A stretch of DNA of 64,000 nucleotides from contig NZ_SCNG01000004.1 of the NCBI RefSeq assembly GCF_005503555.1, positions 1 to 64,000 on the forward strand, written 5' to 3'. Shown piece after piece: positions 8,503 through 17,215 of this stretch. The DNA comes from Rudaea sp. 3F27F6 (GTDB taxonomy: Bacteria > Pseudomonadota > Gammaproteobacteria > Xanthomonadales > Rhodanobacteraceae). Under the pieces are notes generated by a model that was not told the origin of the DNA, did not search any database, and saw only the letters and a list, made by a program, of their open reading frames with translations. The position numbers and the translations under genes were made by a program. Numbering within the stretch: the first letter of the stretch is position 1; every line of letters starts with the position of its first letter.

Positions 8503-8530
8503 CCGGGTCCGATGATCGAACCCGGTTTTT
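8503..8530 (+). terminator. Rho-independent terminator (second of two)
   Basis: CCGGGT (8503-8508) pairs with ACCCGG (8520-8525), with extra CGA/TCG pairing inside, followed by five T. It begins directly after the T-tract of the previous hairpin, giving a tandem double terminator. Confidence 0.7.
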
Positions 8531-8572
8531 CATGCGCTGATGATCGAGAATCAAGCGCGATGAGTTGCGCCC

Positions 8573-9787
8573 TTATGCTGGCGGAATGTGTTCCATCGCC
8601 TCGCGCGCCGCCGCCATCGCCGCCTTGGCATCGGCGAACCCGCCCTGGGTTTTCAGCACATTGCGTTTGGCGTCGAGCACCTTGTATGCAAATGCGTCGT
8701 CCTCTCGAAACACGACCGGTTGCAGCGCCGGTTTCTCCGCGCGCTCTACGGGTTTTTTCACGGCCTCGATGCCAGAACGCAGATCGCGCAAACCGGCCGC
8801 GTGCCGCAGCGTGTCGAGGAATGGTCCGGCCAGTTTGCGCGCACGCGCGGCACCGGTGTGCAGAATATCTTCGATCTCACTGGGCTTGGCGACTAGCGCA
8901 TCGTAGCGTTCGCGCATTGGCGCCAGCTCCGCGTCGAGCCGCTCGAACAGTTTCTGCTTGGCGTCGCCCCAGCCTATGCCCTCGGCATAGGCTTGGCGCA
9001 TCGCCGCGGTTTCCTCGGCGCTCGCAAACGCCTGGTAGATGCTGAAGATGTTGGAATCGTCGGGATTCTTCGCCTCGCCCGGCGCGAGCGAGTTGGTCAC
9101 GATGCCGAGGATCGCCTTGCGCAGTTCCTTTGCCGGCAGCCAGAGCGGAATCGTGTTGTTGTAGCTCTTCGACATCTTGCGTCCGTCGAGGCCGGGCAAG
9201 GTCGCCACGTTCTCCTCGATCGCCGCCTCGGGCATGATGAAGTACTCGCCGTCGTAGAGATGATTGAAACGCTGGCCGATGTCACGCGCCATCTCGATGT
9301 GCTGGATCTGGTCACGCCCGACCGGCACCTTGTGTGCGTTGAAAATCAGAATGTCCGCGGCCATCAGCACCGGATACATGTACAAACCCGCGGTCACGCC
9401 CGCATCGGCATCTTCGCCCTTCTCGCGGTTCGCATCGTTCGCCGCCTTGTAAGCGTGCGCGCGATTGAGCAGCCCCTTCGCGGTGACGCAGGTCAGCAGC
9501 CAAGTCAGCTCCGGAATTTCGCGAATGTCGGACTGGCGGTAGAAATATACTTTTTCCGGATCGAGCCCGCAGGCCAGCCAGCTCGCGGCGATCTCGAGCG
9601 TCGAGCGCTGGATTCGCGCCGGATCGTCGCACTTGATCAGTGCGTGATAGTCGGCGAGAAAGTAGAACGACTCGGCGTCGGCGTTGCGGCTGGCCGCAAT
9701 CGCGGGTCGGATGGCTCCGACATAGTTGCCCAGATGCGGCGTTCCGCTCGTGGTGATGCCGGTGAGGATGCGGGTTTTCGAGCTCAT
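8573..9787 (-). CDS. trpS: Tryptophanyl-tRNA synthetase
   Basis: Class Ic aminoacyl-tRNA synthetase charging tRNA-Trp. The 404-residue product has the HIGH-equivalent PHLGNY (17-22) and an exact KMSKS (204-208), with the tryptophan-pocket segment around 130-160. It is about 60-70 residues longer than the short bacterial TrpS because of a C-terminal extension, a form I associate with xanthomonad-like bacteria. Transcribed alone; the next minus-strand gene is over 400 bases downstream. Confidence 0.96.
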   Translation of the reverse strand: MSSKTRILTGITTSGTPHLGNYVGAIRPAIAASRNADAESFYFLADYHALIKCDDPARIQRSTLEIAASWLACGLDPEKVYFYRQSDIREIPELTWLLTCVTAKGLLNRAHAYKAANDANREKGEDADAGVTAGLYMYPVLMAADILIFNAHKVPVGRDQIQHIEMARDIGQRFNHLYDGEYFIMPEAAIEENVATLPGLDGRKMSKSYNNTIPLWLPAKELRKAILGIVTNSLAPGEAKNPDDSNIFSIYQAFASAEETAAMRQAYAEGIGWGDAKQKLFERLDAELAPMRERYDALVAKPSEIEDILHTGAARARKLAGPFLDTLRHAAGLRDLRSGIEAVKKPVERAEKPALQPVVFREDDAFAYKVLDAKRNVLKTQGGFADAKAAMAAAREAMEHIPPA

Positions 9788-9911
9788 TCTTGCGGGGGAT
9801 GCGGCAGGGAACGCGCAGTTTAAGCCATTGCCGGCGCTCCTGCCCCGAGCGACTTAACCCCGCGGCGGCCAACGCTTCGTTGCATCGTTCACCCCGCCAA
9901 AGGAGATCGCA

Positions 9912-10802
9912 ATGAAAATCCTGCCTGCCATTCTCGTTCTTGCCGCACTGTCCTGCATCGCGCCGGTCCACGCCGGCGACCTCGTCGATCTGCGCGTAAT
10001 CGACCGCGATACGGGCGCCACCCTGCAAAGCTATGCGCGCGACGGCAAGACTTACGTCGCCGGTATGCCTGGCCATCGCTACAGCGTGCAGATCAGAAAC
10101 CTTGTCGGCGAGCGCGTGCTTGCGGTGCTTTCGGTCGACGGCGTCAATGCGGTGACGGGCCAGACCGCGAGTCCCGACCAGTCCGGCTACGTGCTCGATC
10201 CCTATCAGAGCACCGAAGTGATGGGCTGGCGCAAGAACATGAGCGAAATCGCCCAATTCAATTTCACCGCGCTCTCCGACAGCTATGCCGCACGCACCGG
10301 CCGTGCGGAGAACGTCGGCGTGATCGGCATCGCCGTGTTCCGCGAAAAGCCGCTCGACCTGCCGTGGCGCGAAGGCAAGATCGCGAGCGCACCGCTGGCC
10401 GACCGCTATTCACCGCCCCCGCCGCCCGCGCAGCCGTCTCCGCCGCGGCCCGCGCCCGCCTCGGTGCCGCCGGGCACGGCGGAAACTGCCGCCGCGGCCA
10501 AGCCGGCGCCATCGGCCGACAGCGTCGCCCGCGCGGATTCCTACTCGCCCAATCGCCGCACGCTCGAAGCAGCGCGGCCGGAGGAGTCACTTGGCACCGG
10601 CCACGGCGCACGCGAAACCTCGCAAGTCCGCTATACCCAATTCGAACGCGCCGGCTCGCAGCCGAACGAAATCGTCTCCGTGCGCTACGACAGCTACCGC
10701 AATCTCGTCGCGCTCGGCGTGATTCCGCAGCCGCGGCCGCCGCGGCATTTCGTCGAACCACAGGCCTTTCCGGGCGGTTTCGTGCCCGATCCGAGAGGCT
10801 GA
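9912..10802 (+). CDS. Secreted protein with conserved N-terminal domain and Pro/Ala-rich C-terminal half
   Basis: A 296-residue protein with a clear signal peptide (about 1-21, cleaved after VHAGD or nearby) and an AAAGGAG-type ribosome binding site. Residues 22-150 form a compact beta-rich domain (VIDRDTG, YVAGMPGHRYSVQIRN, STEVMGWRKN); residues 155-230 are Pro/Ala-rich and probably disordered; the end has an RYDSYRNLVALGVIP patch. I recognise the style of a hypothetical exported protein but no functional family. It is a periplasmic or surface candidate, with no operon partner visible. Confidence 0.7.
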   Translation: MKILPAILVLAALSCIAPVHAGDLVDLRVIDRDTGATLQSYARDGKTYVAGMPGHRYSVQIRNLVGERVLAVLSVDGVNAVTGQTASPDQSGYVLDPYQSTEVMGWRKNMSEIAQFNFTALSDSYAARTGRAENVGVIGIAVFREKPLDLPWREGKIASAPLADRYSPPPPPAQPSPPRPAPASVPPGTAETAAAAKPAPSADSVARADSYSPNRRTLEAARPEESLGTGHGARETSQVRYTQFERAGSQPNEIVSVRYDSYRNLVALGVIPQPRPPRHFVEPQAFPGGFVPDPRG

Positions 10803-10898
10803 AGCGCACGCGGCGCGGCGGAAAATCCTTCCGTCGCGCGGAATCGAAGGGGATAATGGCCGCCCTTCCCATTTGCGTTGCCCTGCCCGCGCTCGGCG

Positions 10899-12809
10899 AT
10901 GCCTCTGAATCCCATGCCTGCATCCGCTTCCGGCGACGCCCCCGCCACCACGACCTTTCGCGATCTCGGCCTGCGCGAGGAATTGCTCAAGGTCCTCGCC
11001 GGTCTCGGCTACGAATCGCCGTCGCCGATCCAGGCCGCGACGATCCCGAGCCTCGCCGAGGGCCGCGATGTGCTCGGCCAGGCACAGACCGGCACCGGCA
11101 AGACCGCCGCGTTCGCGCTGCCGATCCTGCAGCGTCTCGATCTCAGCAGAAGCAAGCCGCAAGCGCTCGTCCTCGCACCGACGCGCGAGCTGGCGATCCA
11201 GGTCGCCGAAGCGTTCCAGCGTTATGCGCAGCATTTGCCGGGCTTCCACGTGCTGCCGATCTACGGCGGCCAGGCCTACGGCCCACAGCTCGGCGGCCTG
11301 CGCCGTGGCGTGCACGTCGTCGTCGGCACGCCGGGGCGCGTGATCGATCACCTCGAACGCGGCTCGCTCGATCTGTCCGCGCTGACCACGCTGGTCCTCG
11401 ACGAGGCCGACGAGATGCTGCGCATGGGCTTCATCGACGACGTCGAAGCGGTGCTCAAGAAGACCCCGCCGACGCGCCAGATCGCGCTGTTCTCGGCGAC
11501 CATGCCGAGCCAGATCAAGCGCATCGCGCAGACTTATCTGCGCAATCCGGAGGAAGTGAAAATCGCGTCCAAGACGACGACCGCGGCGAACATTCGCCAG
11601 CGCTATTGGCTGGTCAGCGGCGTACAGAAGCTCGACGCGCTGACGCGCATCCTCGAAGCCGAGCCGTTCGACGCGATGATCGTCTTCGCGCGCACCAAGC
11701 AGGGCACCGAAGAACTCGCCGAACGCCTGCAGGCGCGCGGTTTCGCCGCCTCGGCGATCAACGGCGACATCGCCCAGCAGCAGCGCGAACGCACGATCGG
11801 CCAGCTCAAGGACGGCAAGATCGATATCCTCGTGGCGACCGACGTGGCCGCGCGCGGGCTCGACGTCGAGCGCATCAGCCACGTACTCAACTACGACATT
11901 CCGAACGACACCGAGCCCTACGTGCACCGCATCGGCCGCACCGGCCGCGCCGGCCGCAGCGGCGAGGCGATCCTGTTCGTCGCGCCACGCGAACGCGGCA
12001 TGCTGCGCGCGATCGAACGCGCGACGCGGCAGACGATCGAACCGATGCAGTTGCCGTCGATCGAGACGGTCAACGAGGCGCGCGTCGCCAAGTTCAAGGA
12101 CCGCATCACGAGCGCACTCGCCGCCGACGGCCTCGGTGTGTTCCGCAACATGATCGAAGCCTACGAGCGCGAGCACAACGTGCCGGCGATCGAGATCGCC
12201 TCGGCGCTCGCACGGCTGGCCCAGGGCGACAAGTCGCTGCTGATCGAAGCGCCGGCGAAAACCGAGCGGCACGAGTATCCAAAGCGCGAATATCCGGTCA
12301 GGGAAGCGCCGACGCGCGAGCCGCGCACGCGACGCGAGGAGCGCACGCCTTTCGCCGCCCCGGCGCGCGAGGAATTCCGCGATGCTCCGCGCGAAGTGAA
12401 GCGCCGCGACGACGGCGACAAACCGCTGCGCAAGCCGCGCGACGAGACGCGCCGCGAACCGGCGCGCGAGCGCCCCGCCGAACACGGCATGGAAACCTTC
12501 CGCATCGAAGTCGGCCACGTGCATGGGGTCAAGCCGAACAACATCGTCGGCGCGATCGCCAACGAAGCCGGCCTCGATTCCAAGCACATCGGCCGCATCG
12601 ACATTCGCGACGAGCACAGCTTGATCGACCTGCCAGAAGGCATGCCGGCGGAATTGCTCGCCCATCTGAAAAAGGTCTGGGTCTCCGGACAGCGGCTGCG
12701 CATCAGCCGCGACACCGGCGACAGCGCACCCGAGTCGCGCAGCGCGCCGCGCGGCAAGCCGCCCGGCAAACACCTCGGCAAGCCGAAAAAGAAACCCAAG
12801 CACTACTGA
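10899..12809 (+). CDS. deaD: DEAD-box RNA helicase, DeaD/CsdA type
   Basis: ATP-dependent RNA helicase for ribosome assembly and mRNA turnover, often cold-induced. From ATG 10899 (636 residues): Q motif (about 43-45), Walker A AQTGTGKT (62-69), PTRELA (94-99), DEAD (168-171), SAT (199-201), then ARGLDVERISHV and HRIGRTGRAGR in the helicase C domain. A charged Arg/Glu-rich linker (about 440-520) leads to a DbpA/CsdA-type RNA-binding domain (about 525-600) and a basic tail. An in-frame TTG at 10878 and ATG at 10914 are alternative starts; no Shine-Dalgarno sequence settles it. Confidence 0.92.
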   Translation: MPLNPMPASASGDAPATTTFRDLGLREELLKVLAGLGYESPSPIQAATIPSLAEGRDVLGQAQTGTGKTAAFALPILQRLDLSRSKPQALVLAPTRELAIQVAEAFQRYAQHLPGFHVLPIYGGQAYGPQLGGLRRGVHVVVGTPGRVIDHLERGSLDLSALTTLVLDEADEMLRMGFIDDVEAVLKKTPPTRQIALFSATMPSQIKRIAQTYLRNPEEVKIASKTTTAANIRQRYWLVSGVQKLDALTRILEAEPFDAMIVFARTKQGTEELAERLQARGFAASAINGDIAQQQRERTIGQLKDGKIDILVATDVAARGLDVERISHVLNYDIPNDTEPYVHRIGRTGRAGRSGEAILFVAPRERGMLRAIERATRQTIEPMQLPSIETVNEARVAKFKDRITSALAADGLGVFRNMIEAYEREHNVPAIEIASALARLAQGDKSLLIEAPAKTERHEYPKREYPVREAPTREPRTRREERTPFAAPAREEFRDAPREVKRRDDGDKPLRKPRDETRREPARERPAEHGMETFRIEVGHVHGVKPNNIVGAIANEAGLDSKHIGRIDIRDEHSLIDLPEGMPAELLAHLKKVWVSGQRLRISRDTGDSAPESRSAPRGKPPGKHLGKPKKKPKHY

Positions 12810-12853
12810 GCCCCGCGCGCTGCGCGGAAACGATCAGATCGATCCGCGGCCGC

Positions 12854-13228
12854 TCATCGGCTTGCCGCTGCGGGCGCAGTCAGCGACGCGAGCCATGCCT
12901 TTGCTTCGTCGATCGTGTGCACGAAGCGCACCGCGCTGTGCGTCGCGTGTTCGTGCGCAAGCTCGGCGAAACGCGCACCGTAGGCGTCGAAATCGCCGAT
13001 CACGAGGGCAAGCGGCACGCGATAGTTCGTGAACTTCTGGAAGGTTTCGCCCGCGAGGCCGGTGCCGAGCGCGAAGAAGTCCACCGAGACGTCTTGCTCC
13101 GTAAGGATCAGGCCGGCCGAGCCGAAGCATTTCCCTAACGCATCGGCGACGTCTGCGGGCGTGGCGAGATAAATTTCGTGATCGGCGGCAAGCAGAAACT
13201 CCGCCGATCCGTTCGTCGACGAGAACAT
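12854..13228 (-). CDS. DUF4180 domain protein
   Basis: A 124-residue cytoplasmic protein. The segment FFALGTGLAGETFQKFTNYRVPLALVIGDF (positions about 50-80) is the hallmark of the DUF4180 family, which has no proven activity. It starts 7 bases after the arginase stop on the same strand, so it is the second gene of an arginase operon. Convergent with deaD. Confidence 0.75.
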   Translation of the reverse strand: MFSSTNGSAEFLLAADHEIYLATPADVADALGKCFGSAGLILTEQDVSVDFFALGTGLAGETFQKFTNYRVPLALVIGDFDAYGARFAELAHEHATHSAVRFVHTIDEAKAWLASLTAPAAASR

Positions 13229-13235
13229 GCGCCGC

Positions 13236-14156
13236 TCAACTTCGCATCAACGTCGACTTGCCGAACAGGCTTTCGACCAGATCGACCGCGAGCCGGCCGG
13301 TCTGGTTGCGCTTGTCGAAGGCCGGATTGAGTTCGACGATGTCGAGCGAGCCGAGCCGGCCGGTATCGGCAATCATCTCCATGACGAGCTGCGCTTCGCG
13401 ATAGCCCGGGCCACCGCGCACGCGCGTGCCGACGCCGGGCGCGATTCCCGGGTCGAGGAAATCGACGTCGAAGCTGACATGCACGTGGGTCGACGCGTCG
13501 ACGCCTTCGAGCGCTTCCTCCATCGCGCGGCGCATGCCGATTTCGTCGATGTAGCGCATGTCGTAGATGTCGAGGCCGACGTCGTGCACGAGCTTGCGCT
13601 CGCCCTCGTCGACCGAACGGATGCCGATCTGGCGGATCGCGTCCTTGTCGAGCATCGGCGCAGGACCGGCCAACGTGGTCAATTCCTTCGGGCCGAAGCC
13701 GCACAGGCACGAGACCGGCATACCGTGGATGTTGCCCGACGGCGTGATCGTCGAGGTATTGAAATCGGCGTGTGCGTCGAGCCAGAGCACGCGCAATTTC
13801 TTGCCGGTCTCGCGACAGTGGCGCGCGACCGCGCCGATCGAACCGATCGCCAGGCAATGATCGCCGCCGAGCAGGATCGGCAGGCGGTCGATCGCGAGTT
13901 CGGCGGCGACGGCCTGCATCACCGCACGGTTCCAATCGACGACCTCGCCGAGATGGCGATAGCCGGCATGCGGCGGCTGCCACGGATTGAACGGGCCGGC
14001 GACATTGCCGCGGTCGATCACGTCGAGTCCGCGCGCGCGCAGCGCTTCGCCGATGCCGGCGACACGCAGCGCCTCGGGACCCATCGACGCACCGCGATGG
14101 CCCGCGCCGATGTCGGTCGGCGCACCGATCAGGGATACCGGTGTAAATTGCTGCAT
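13236..14156 (-). CDS. rocF: Arginase (ureohydrolase family)
   Basis: Binuclear manganese hydrolase converting arginine to ornithine and urea. The 306-residue product has all three metal-binding motifs: GGDHCLAIGS (about 97-106), DAHADFNT (about 124-131) and SFDVDFLDP (about 229-237). The N-terminal IGAPTDIGAGHRGASMGPEALR is typical of RocF-type arginases rather than agmatinases. The ATG at 14156 is chosen because family homology starts there; an in-frame start at 14228 would add a leader without homology. A TAGAAT -10-like hexamer lies at 14235-14240 on this strand. Confidence 0.92.
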   Translation of the reverse strand: MQQFTPVSLIGAPTDIGAGHRGASMGPEALRVAGIGEALRARGLDVIDRGNVAGPFNPWQPPHAGYRHLGEVVDWNRAVMQAVAAELAIDRLPILLGGDHCLAIGSIGAVARHCRETGKKLRVLWLDAHADFNTSTITPSGNIHGMPVSCLCGFGPKELTTLAGPAPMLDKDAIRQIGIRSVDEGERKLVHDVGLDIYDMRYIDEIGMRRAMEEALEGVDASTHVHVSFDVDFLDPGIAPGVGTRVRGGPGYREAQLVMEMIADTGRLGSLDIVELNPAFDKRNQTGRLAVDLVESLFGKSTLMRS

Positions 14157-14357
14157 TTTATACCTTTGAACGAATGAGGAAGATCGCGCGCAAAGCGCGG
14201 ATGGACGGACCGTCGGGCCGATTTCCATGCGAGGATTCTAGCCGCGGCACGGTAACATTCCGCCCAGGAATCTCATGCTATGCTGCCAACGCATTCACAG
14301 TATTGCCGCGCAGCAGACGCTAAGCATCATCCACACTATTCACGGAGACGCAATCCC

Positions 14358-15098
14358 ATGAGCGGACTGATCGATCAAGTCATCGGCCAACTCGGCTCCG
14401 GCCAAGTCGAGGCGATCGCCAAGCAGCTCGGCACCGATCCGCAGACCGCGCAGGCCGCGATCGAGCAGGCGCTGCCGCTGATCGTCGGCGGCATGGCAAA
14501 GAACGCGAGCACGCCCGAAGGCGCCGGCGCGCTGCACAGCGCACTCGAGCGCGATCATGCCGGCACCGATATTTCCGAAGTCCTCGGCGGCGTTCTCGGC
14601 AATGCCGGCGGCGGCGCGGGCGGGGTCGGCGGGCTGCTCGGCAGCCTGCTCGGCGGCGGCCCGCAAGGTGCGCCAGGTGGCCTCGGCGCGGTGATCGGCA
14701 GCGTGCTCGGCGGCGGCCAGCAGCAGAGCGGCGTCAATACCGGTATCGGCGGCGCGATCCTCGGCCACATCTTCGGCAACAACGTCAACGCGGCGAATCA
14801 AGGGCTCGGCCAGACCACCGGACTCGGCGCGCAGAACGCGGGGCAACTGCTCGCAATCCTCGCGCCGATCGTGATGAGCGTGCTCGCCAATCAGTCGCGC
14901 AGCCAGGGGCTGTCGCCGGGCGGCCTCGGCAACGTGCTTACTCAGCAGGCGCAGACGACGCAGCAGCAGGGCGGCATCACCGGCGGCCTGCTCAATGCGG
15001 TGCTCGACCACAACGGCGACGGCCATATCGACCTGTCGGAAATGATCCAGGCGGCCGGCGGCCTCATGGGCGCGCTCGGCGGCCGACGCACGGTCTGA
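14358..15098 (+). CDS. DUF937 (YidB-like) protein with a C-terminal EF-hand-like loop
   Basis: A 246-residue protein with an N-terminal DUF937 domain: LIDQVIGQLGSGQVEAIAKQLG then QTAQAAIEQALPLIVGGMAKNA (about 1-75), a helical domain of unknown role. The middle is Gly-rich (LLGGG-type repeats, about 80-140). Near the C-terminus VLDHNGDGHIDLSEM (about 215-229) matches a calcium-binding EF-hand loop: Asp, Asn, Asp, His-carbonyl, Asp and Glu at loop positions 1, 3, 5, 7, 9 and 12. GGAGA precedes the ATG at 14358; an in-frame ATG at 14280 lacks one. Confidence 0.8.
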   Translation: MSGLIDQVIGQLGSGQVEAIAKQLGTDPQTAQAAIEQALPLIVGGMAKNASTPEGAGALHSALERDHAGTDISEVLGGVLGNAGGGAGGVGGLLGSLLGGGPQGAPGGLGAVIGSVLGGGQQQSGVNTGIGGAILGHIFGNNVNAANQGLGQTTGLGAQNAGQLLAILAPIVMSVLANQSRSQGLSPGGLGNVLTQQAQTTQQQGGITGGLLNAVLDHNGDGHIDLSEMIQAAGGLMGALGGRRTV

Positions 15099-15118
15099 AT
15101 CGTTTCCTTTGCGCATAG

Positions 15119-15143
15119 ACGGCGGGCATGGCCCGCCGTTTTC
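15119..15143 (+). terminator. Rho-independent terminator after the DUF937 gene
   Basis: Perfect 9-bp stem ACGGCGGGC (15119-15127) with GCCCGCCGT (15131-15139), loop ATG, then TTTTC. It lies 20 bases after the DUF937 stop, before the convergent AhpD-like gene. Confidence 0.85.
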
Positions 15144-15160
15144 GTTTCTGTCGTCCGCTT

Positions 15161-15622
15161 TCAGCCTTCTGCTTGCTTCACGGCGATCGGCGTCGAGCGG
15201 AAGCTGATCGCGATGCGGTTGAGCGCATTCATCAAGCCGATCGCCATCGTCAGATCGGCCAGTTCCTTTTCGTTGAACTGCTTCGCCGCGGCGGCGAATT
15301 CCTCGTCGGGCACCTTCGTCTCGGCGACGCGCGTGACCGTCTCGGCCCAGCGCAATGCCGCGCGTTCGCGTTCGGAAAACAGCTTGCCGCCTTCGTACCA
15401 GACCGGCACGAGGGCGATCTTCGCAATCGCCATGCCGCCCTTGATCAGATCGCGCGTGTGCGAGTCGATGCAGTAGGCGCAGCCGTTGATCAGCGATACG
15501 CGCAGATAAACGAGGTCGACGAGTTCCGTCTCCAGGCCGCACTCGCCGATATAGGCGCGGACGCCGCCGAACGCCTTCATGCCGGCCGGGGATTGCTGGT
15601 GGTAGTTCAAACGCAGGCTCAT
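15161..15622 (-). CDS. Carboxymuconolactone decarboxylase / AhpD-like family protein
   Basis: A 153-residue AhpD-like protein with the redox motif C48-x-x-C51-x-x-x-H55 (NGCAYCIDSH), in the usual place for alkylhydroperoxidase-type members. It is probably a thiol peroxidase or reductase, used against peroxides or as an electron carrier. It is transcribed away from the adjacent MocR regulator gene across a 98-base gap, so it is a good candidate target of that regulator. Confidence 0.85.
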   Translation of the reverse strand: MSLRLNYHQQSPAGMKAFGGVRAYIGECGLETELVDLVYLRVSLINGCAYCIDSHTRDLIKGGMAIAKIALVPVWYEGGKLFSERERAALRWAETVTRVAETKVPDEEFAAAAKQFNEKELADLTMAIGLMNALNRIAISFRSTPIAVKQAEG

Positions 15623-15720
15623 GGGGATTTCCTCTGCTGGTGGTTGGTGCGCGTAGATTGCGCTGCAGGCCGATCAGGAAAAAGCACCAAGATCGAAGTG
15701 TTTTTCTGTACCATCGATGC
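15623..15720. promoter_or_regulatory. Divergent promoter region between the AhpD-like gene and the mocR gene
   Basis: Holds AAAAAGCAC (from about 15679) opposed to GTGTTTTTCT (from about 15698), an imperfect inverted repeat, and AAGTGTTTTTCTGTACC just before the regulator ATG. The latter resembles the AAGTGGTTCTGGAACC found before the dioxygenase gene at 17173, so it may be the autoregulatory MocR site. Confidence 0.4.
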
Positions 15721-17148
15721 ATGCCCGCGAAGCCGAAGATCGATGGCTTTAGCCTGCGCGTCGATCGCGAAGCGCGCACCAGCCTGGTCGCGCAGATCCA
15801 TGCCGGCCTCGGCGCCGCAATCCGCGACGGCAACATCGAGGGCGGCACTCGCCTGCCTTCGTGGCGCGATCTTGCCGCCCAACTCGGCGTCGCCCGCGGC
15901 ACGGTGCGTGCGGCCTACGAACGCCTGGCCGACGAGCAGCTCATCGTCGGCCTAGGCGCTGCCGGCACGCGCGTGGCCGAGCGCGTCGCCGTGCCGTCGT
16001 CGCAGCGCACGGCCGAGGCCGCGCCGCTCACGCGCTTCTATCACGGCTTCGAGACCACGCCGGCGACCTTCCAGATGGGCGTGCCCGCGCAGGATGCGTT
16101 CCCGTACAAAACCTGGTCGCGCATCTTCGCGCGCGCTGCGCGCGCGGCCGCGGCCGCGCCGGTCGGCTATCCCGATCCGCGCGGCCATCCCTTGTTCCGC
16201 CGCGAGATCGCCGCTTATCTCGCCGTCGCCCGCGGTGTGCGCTGTGCGCCGTCGCAGGTGTTCGTGACCGCGGGCTTTGCCGGCGCGCTCAATCTTGCCG
16301 TGCGTGCGCTGCAGCTCGAAGGCCGCACGATGTGGATGGAGGAGCCCGGCTTTCCGTTGACACGCATGGCGCTCGAACGCGCCGGCATTGAACTTGCGCC
16401 GGTGCCGGTCGACGATGCCGGCCTCGACGTCGCCGCCGGCACTAAACGCGCGCCGCGCGCGGCTGCGGCGATCGTTACGCCGGGTCAGCAGGCACCGCTC
16501 GGCATGACGCTCTCGCTCGAACGCCGCCAGGCCCTGCTGCAATGGGCGCGGCACGCCGATGCCTGGATTCTCGAAGACGATTACCTCAGCGAACTCAAAC
16601 TCTACGGCCGCGCCGCACCGGCGCTCGCCTCGCTAGACCGCGACGGACGCGTGCTGCACCTCGGCACCTTCAGCAAGAACATCAGTCCCGCATTACGCCT
16701 TGGATTTCTCGTCGTGCCGCCCACGCTCGCCGAGCGCTTCGGCGAAGTCGCCGCCCTGCTTGCGCCTGCACCCGATACGGCCGTGCAGCGCGCAGTCGCC
16801 GAATTCATGTCTGGCGGACATTTTCTGCGTCATCTACGCCATATGAAGCGGCTGTACTCGGCGCGCAGCAAGGCGCTCGTCGATGCGCTGCGAAAAACGG
16901 CGGGCGCGCACGCCGGCATCCACGCGACCGGCGGCTTCGCCGTGCGCCTGGACCTGCCGGCGCGCACCGACGACGTTGCCGTCGCCGCGCAGGCGCTGGC
17001 CTTCGGTCTCGCCCCGGTAGCATTGTCGCCGTGGTATGTGCAGACACCGCGCCGTGCCGGCCTGCTGCTCGGCGTGACCAATCTCACCGAGAAACGCCTC
17101 GACAAAGACTGTGCACGCCTGATCGAACTGATCGAGCAGCACGGCTGA
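15721..17148 (+). CDS. MocR/PdxR-type regulator (GntR winged helix fused to an aminotransferase-like domain)
   Basis: A 475-residue transcriptional regulator: an N-terminal GntR winged helix (about 10-85, LVAQIHAGLGAAIRDGNI and LPSWRDLAAQLGVARGTVRAAYERL) joined to a fold-type I aminotransferase domain (about 110-475). The PLP-binding lysine is K319 in GTFSKNISPALRLGF, and the DDYLSEL motif at 286-292 supplies the cofactor Asp. Such proteins sense PLP or amines. The ATG at 15721 is set by family homology. Neighbours are the divergent AhpD-like gene and the downstream 2OG-Fe dioxygenase gene. Confidence 0.9.
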   Translation: MPAKPKIDGFSLRVDREARTSLVAQIHAGLGAAIRDGNIEGGTRLPSWRDLAAQLGVARGTVRAAYERLADEQLIVGLGAAGTRVAERVAVPSSQRTAEAAPLTRFYHGFETTPATFQMGVPAQDAFPYKTWSRIFARAARAAAAAPVGYPDPRGHPLFRREIAAYLAVARGVRCAPSQVFVTAGFAGALNLAVRALQLEGRTMWMEEPGFPLTRMALERAGIELAPVPVDDAGLDVAAGTKRAPRAAAAIVTPGQQAPLGMTLSLERRQALLQWARHADAWILEDDYLSELKLYGRAAPALASLDRDGRVLHLGTFSKNISPALRLGFLVVPPTLAERFGEVAALLAPAPDTAVQRAVAEFMSGGHFLRHLRHMKRLYSARSKALVDALRKTAGAHAGIHATGGFAVRLDLPARTDDVAVAAQALAFGLAPVALSPWYVQTPRRAGLLLGVTNLTEKRLDKDCARLIELIEQHG

Positions 17149-17158
17149 CGCCGCGCGC

Positions 17159-17182
17159 AAGTGGCTCCATCTAAGTGGTTCT
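17159..17182 (+). promoter_or_regulatory. Direct repeats resembling MocR/PdxR binding sites
   Basis: AAGTGGCTCC (17159-17168) and AAGTGGTTCT (17173-17182), period 14 bp, in the 67-base gap between the MocR gene and the dioxygenase gene. MocR-family regulators such as PdxR are known to bind direct repeats with an AAAGTGG-type core, so this is a plausible operator for the dioxygenase gene. Confidence 0.5.
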
Positions 17183-17215
17183 GGAACCGCACGACAATTC
17201 TGTTACGGTTTCAAT

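Larger units (their letters stand above)
8283..8530 (+). ncRNA. Candidate small RNA with serial hairpins
   Basis: Both flanking genes run on the minus strand, yet this stretch ends in two hairpins whose T-tracts are on the plus strand. Upstream is a plus-strand TTGACA (8247-8252), a 17-bp spacer and a weak TAACTT -10. Within it are stems at 8365-8383, 8403-8413 (loop in a GGGACAG context), 8432-8446, 8455-8473, 8477-8493 (loop GGGAC) and 8503-8525. Several GGA motifs lie in or next to loops, as in CsrA/RsmA-binding RNAs. No protein gene is apparent. The 5' end is a guess. Confidence 0.5.

Noticed and set aside
8503-8525. A T-loop-like sequence (GGGTTCGATC on the minus strand) suggesting a tRNA fragment
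   Set aside because: No acceptor, D or anticodon arms are present; the stem is followed by a T-tract on the plus strand and is a terminator.
8323-9045. A 240-residue plus-strand frame through the gap before trpS
   Set aside because: It runs through two terminator hairpins and then antisense to trpS, and has no ribosome binding site or recognisable domain.
10364-13138. A 924-residue Arg-rich frame overlapping the secreted protein and deaD genes
   Set aside because: It crosses two clear genes in another frame and is composed of low-complexity Arg/Ala/Pro sequence.
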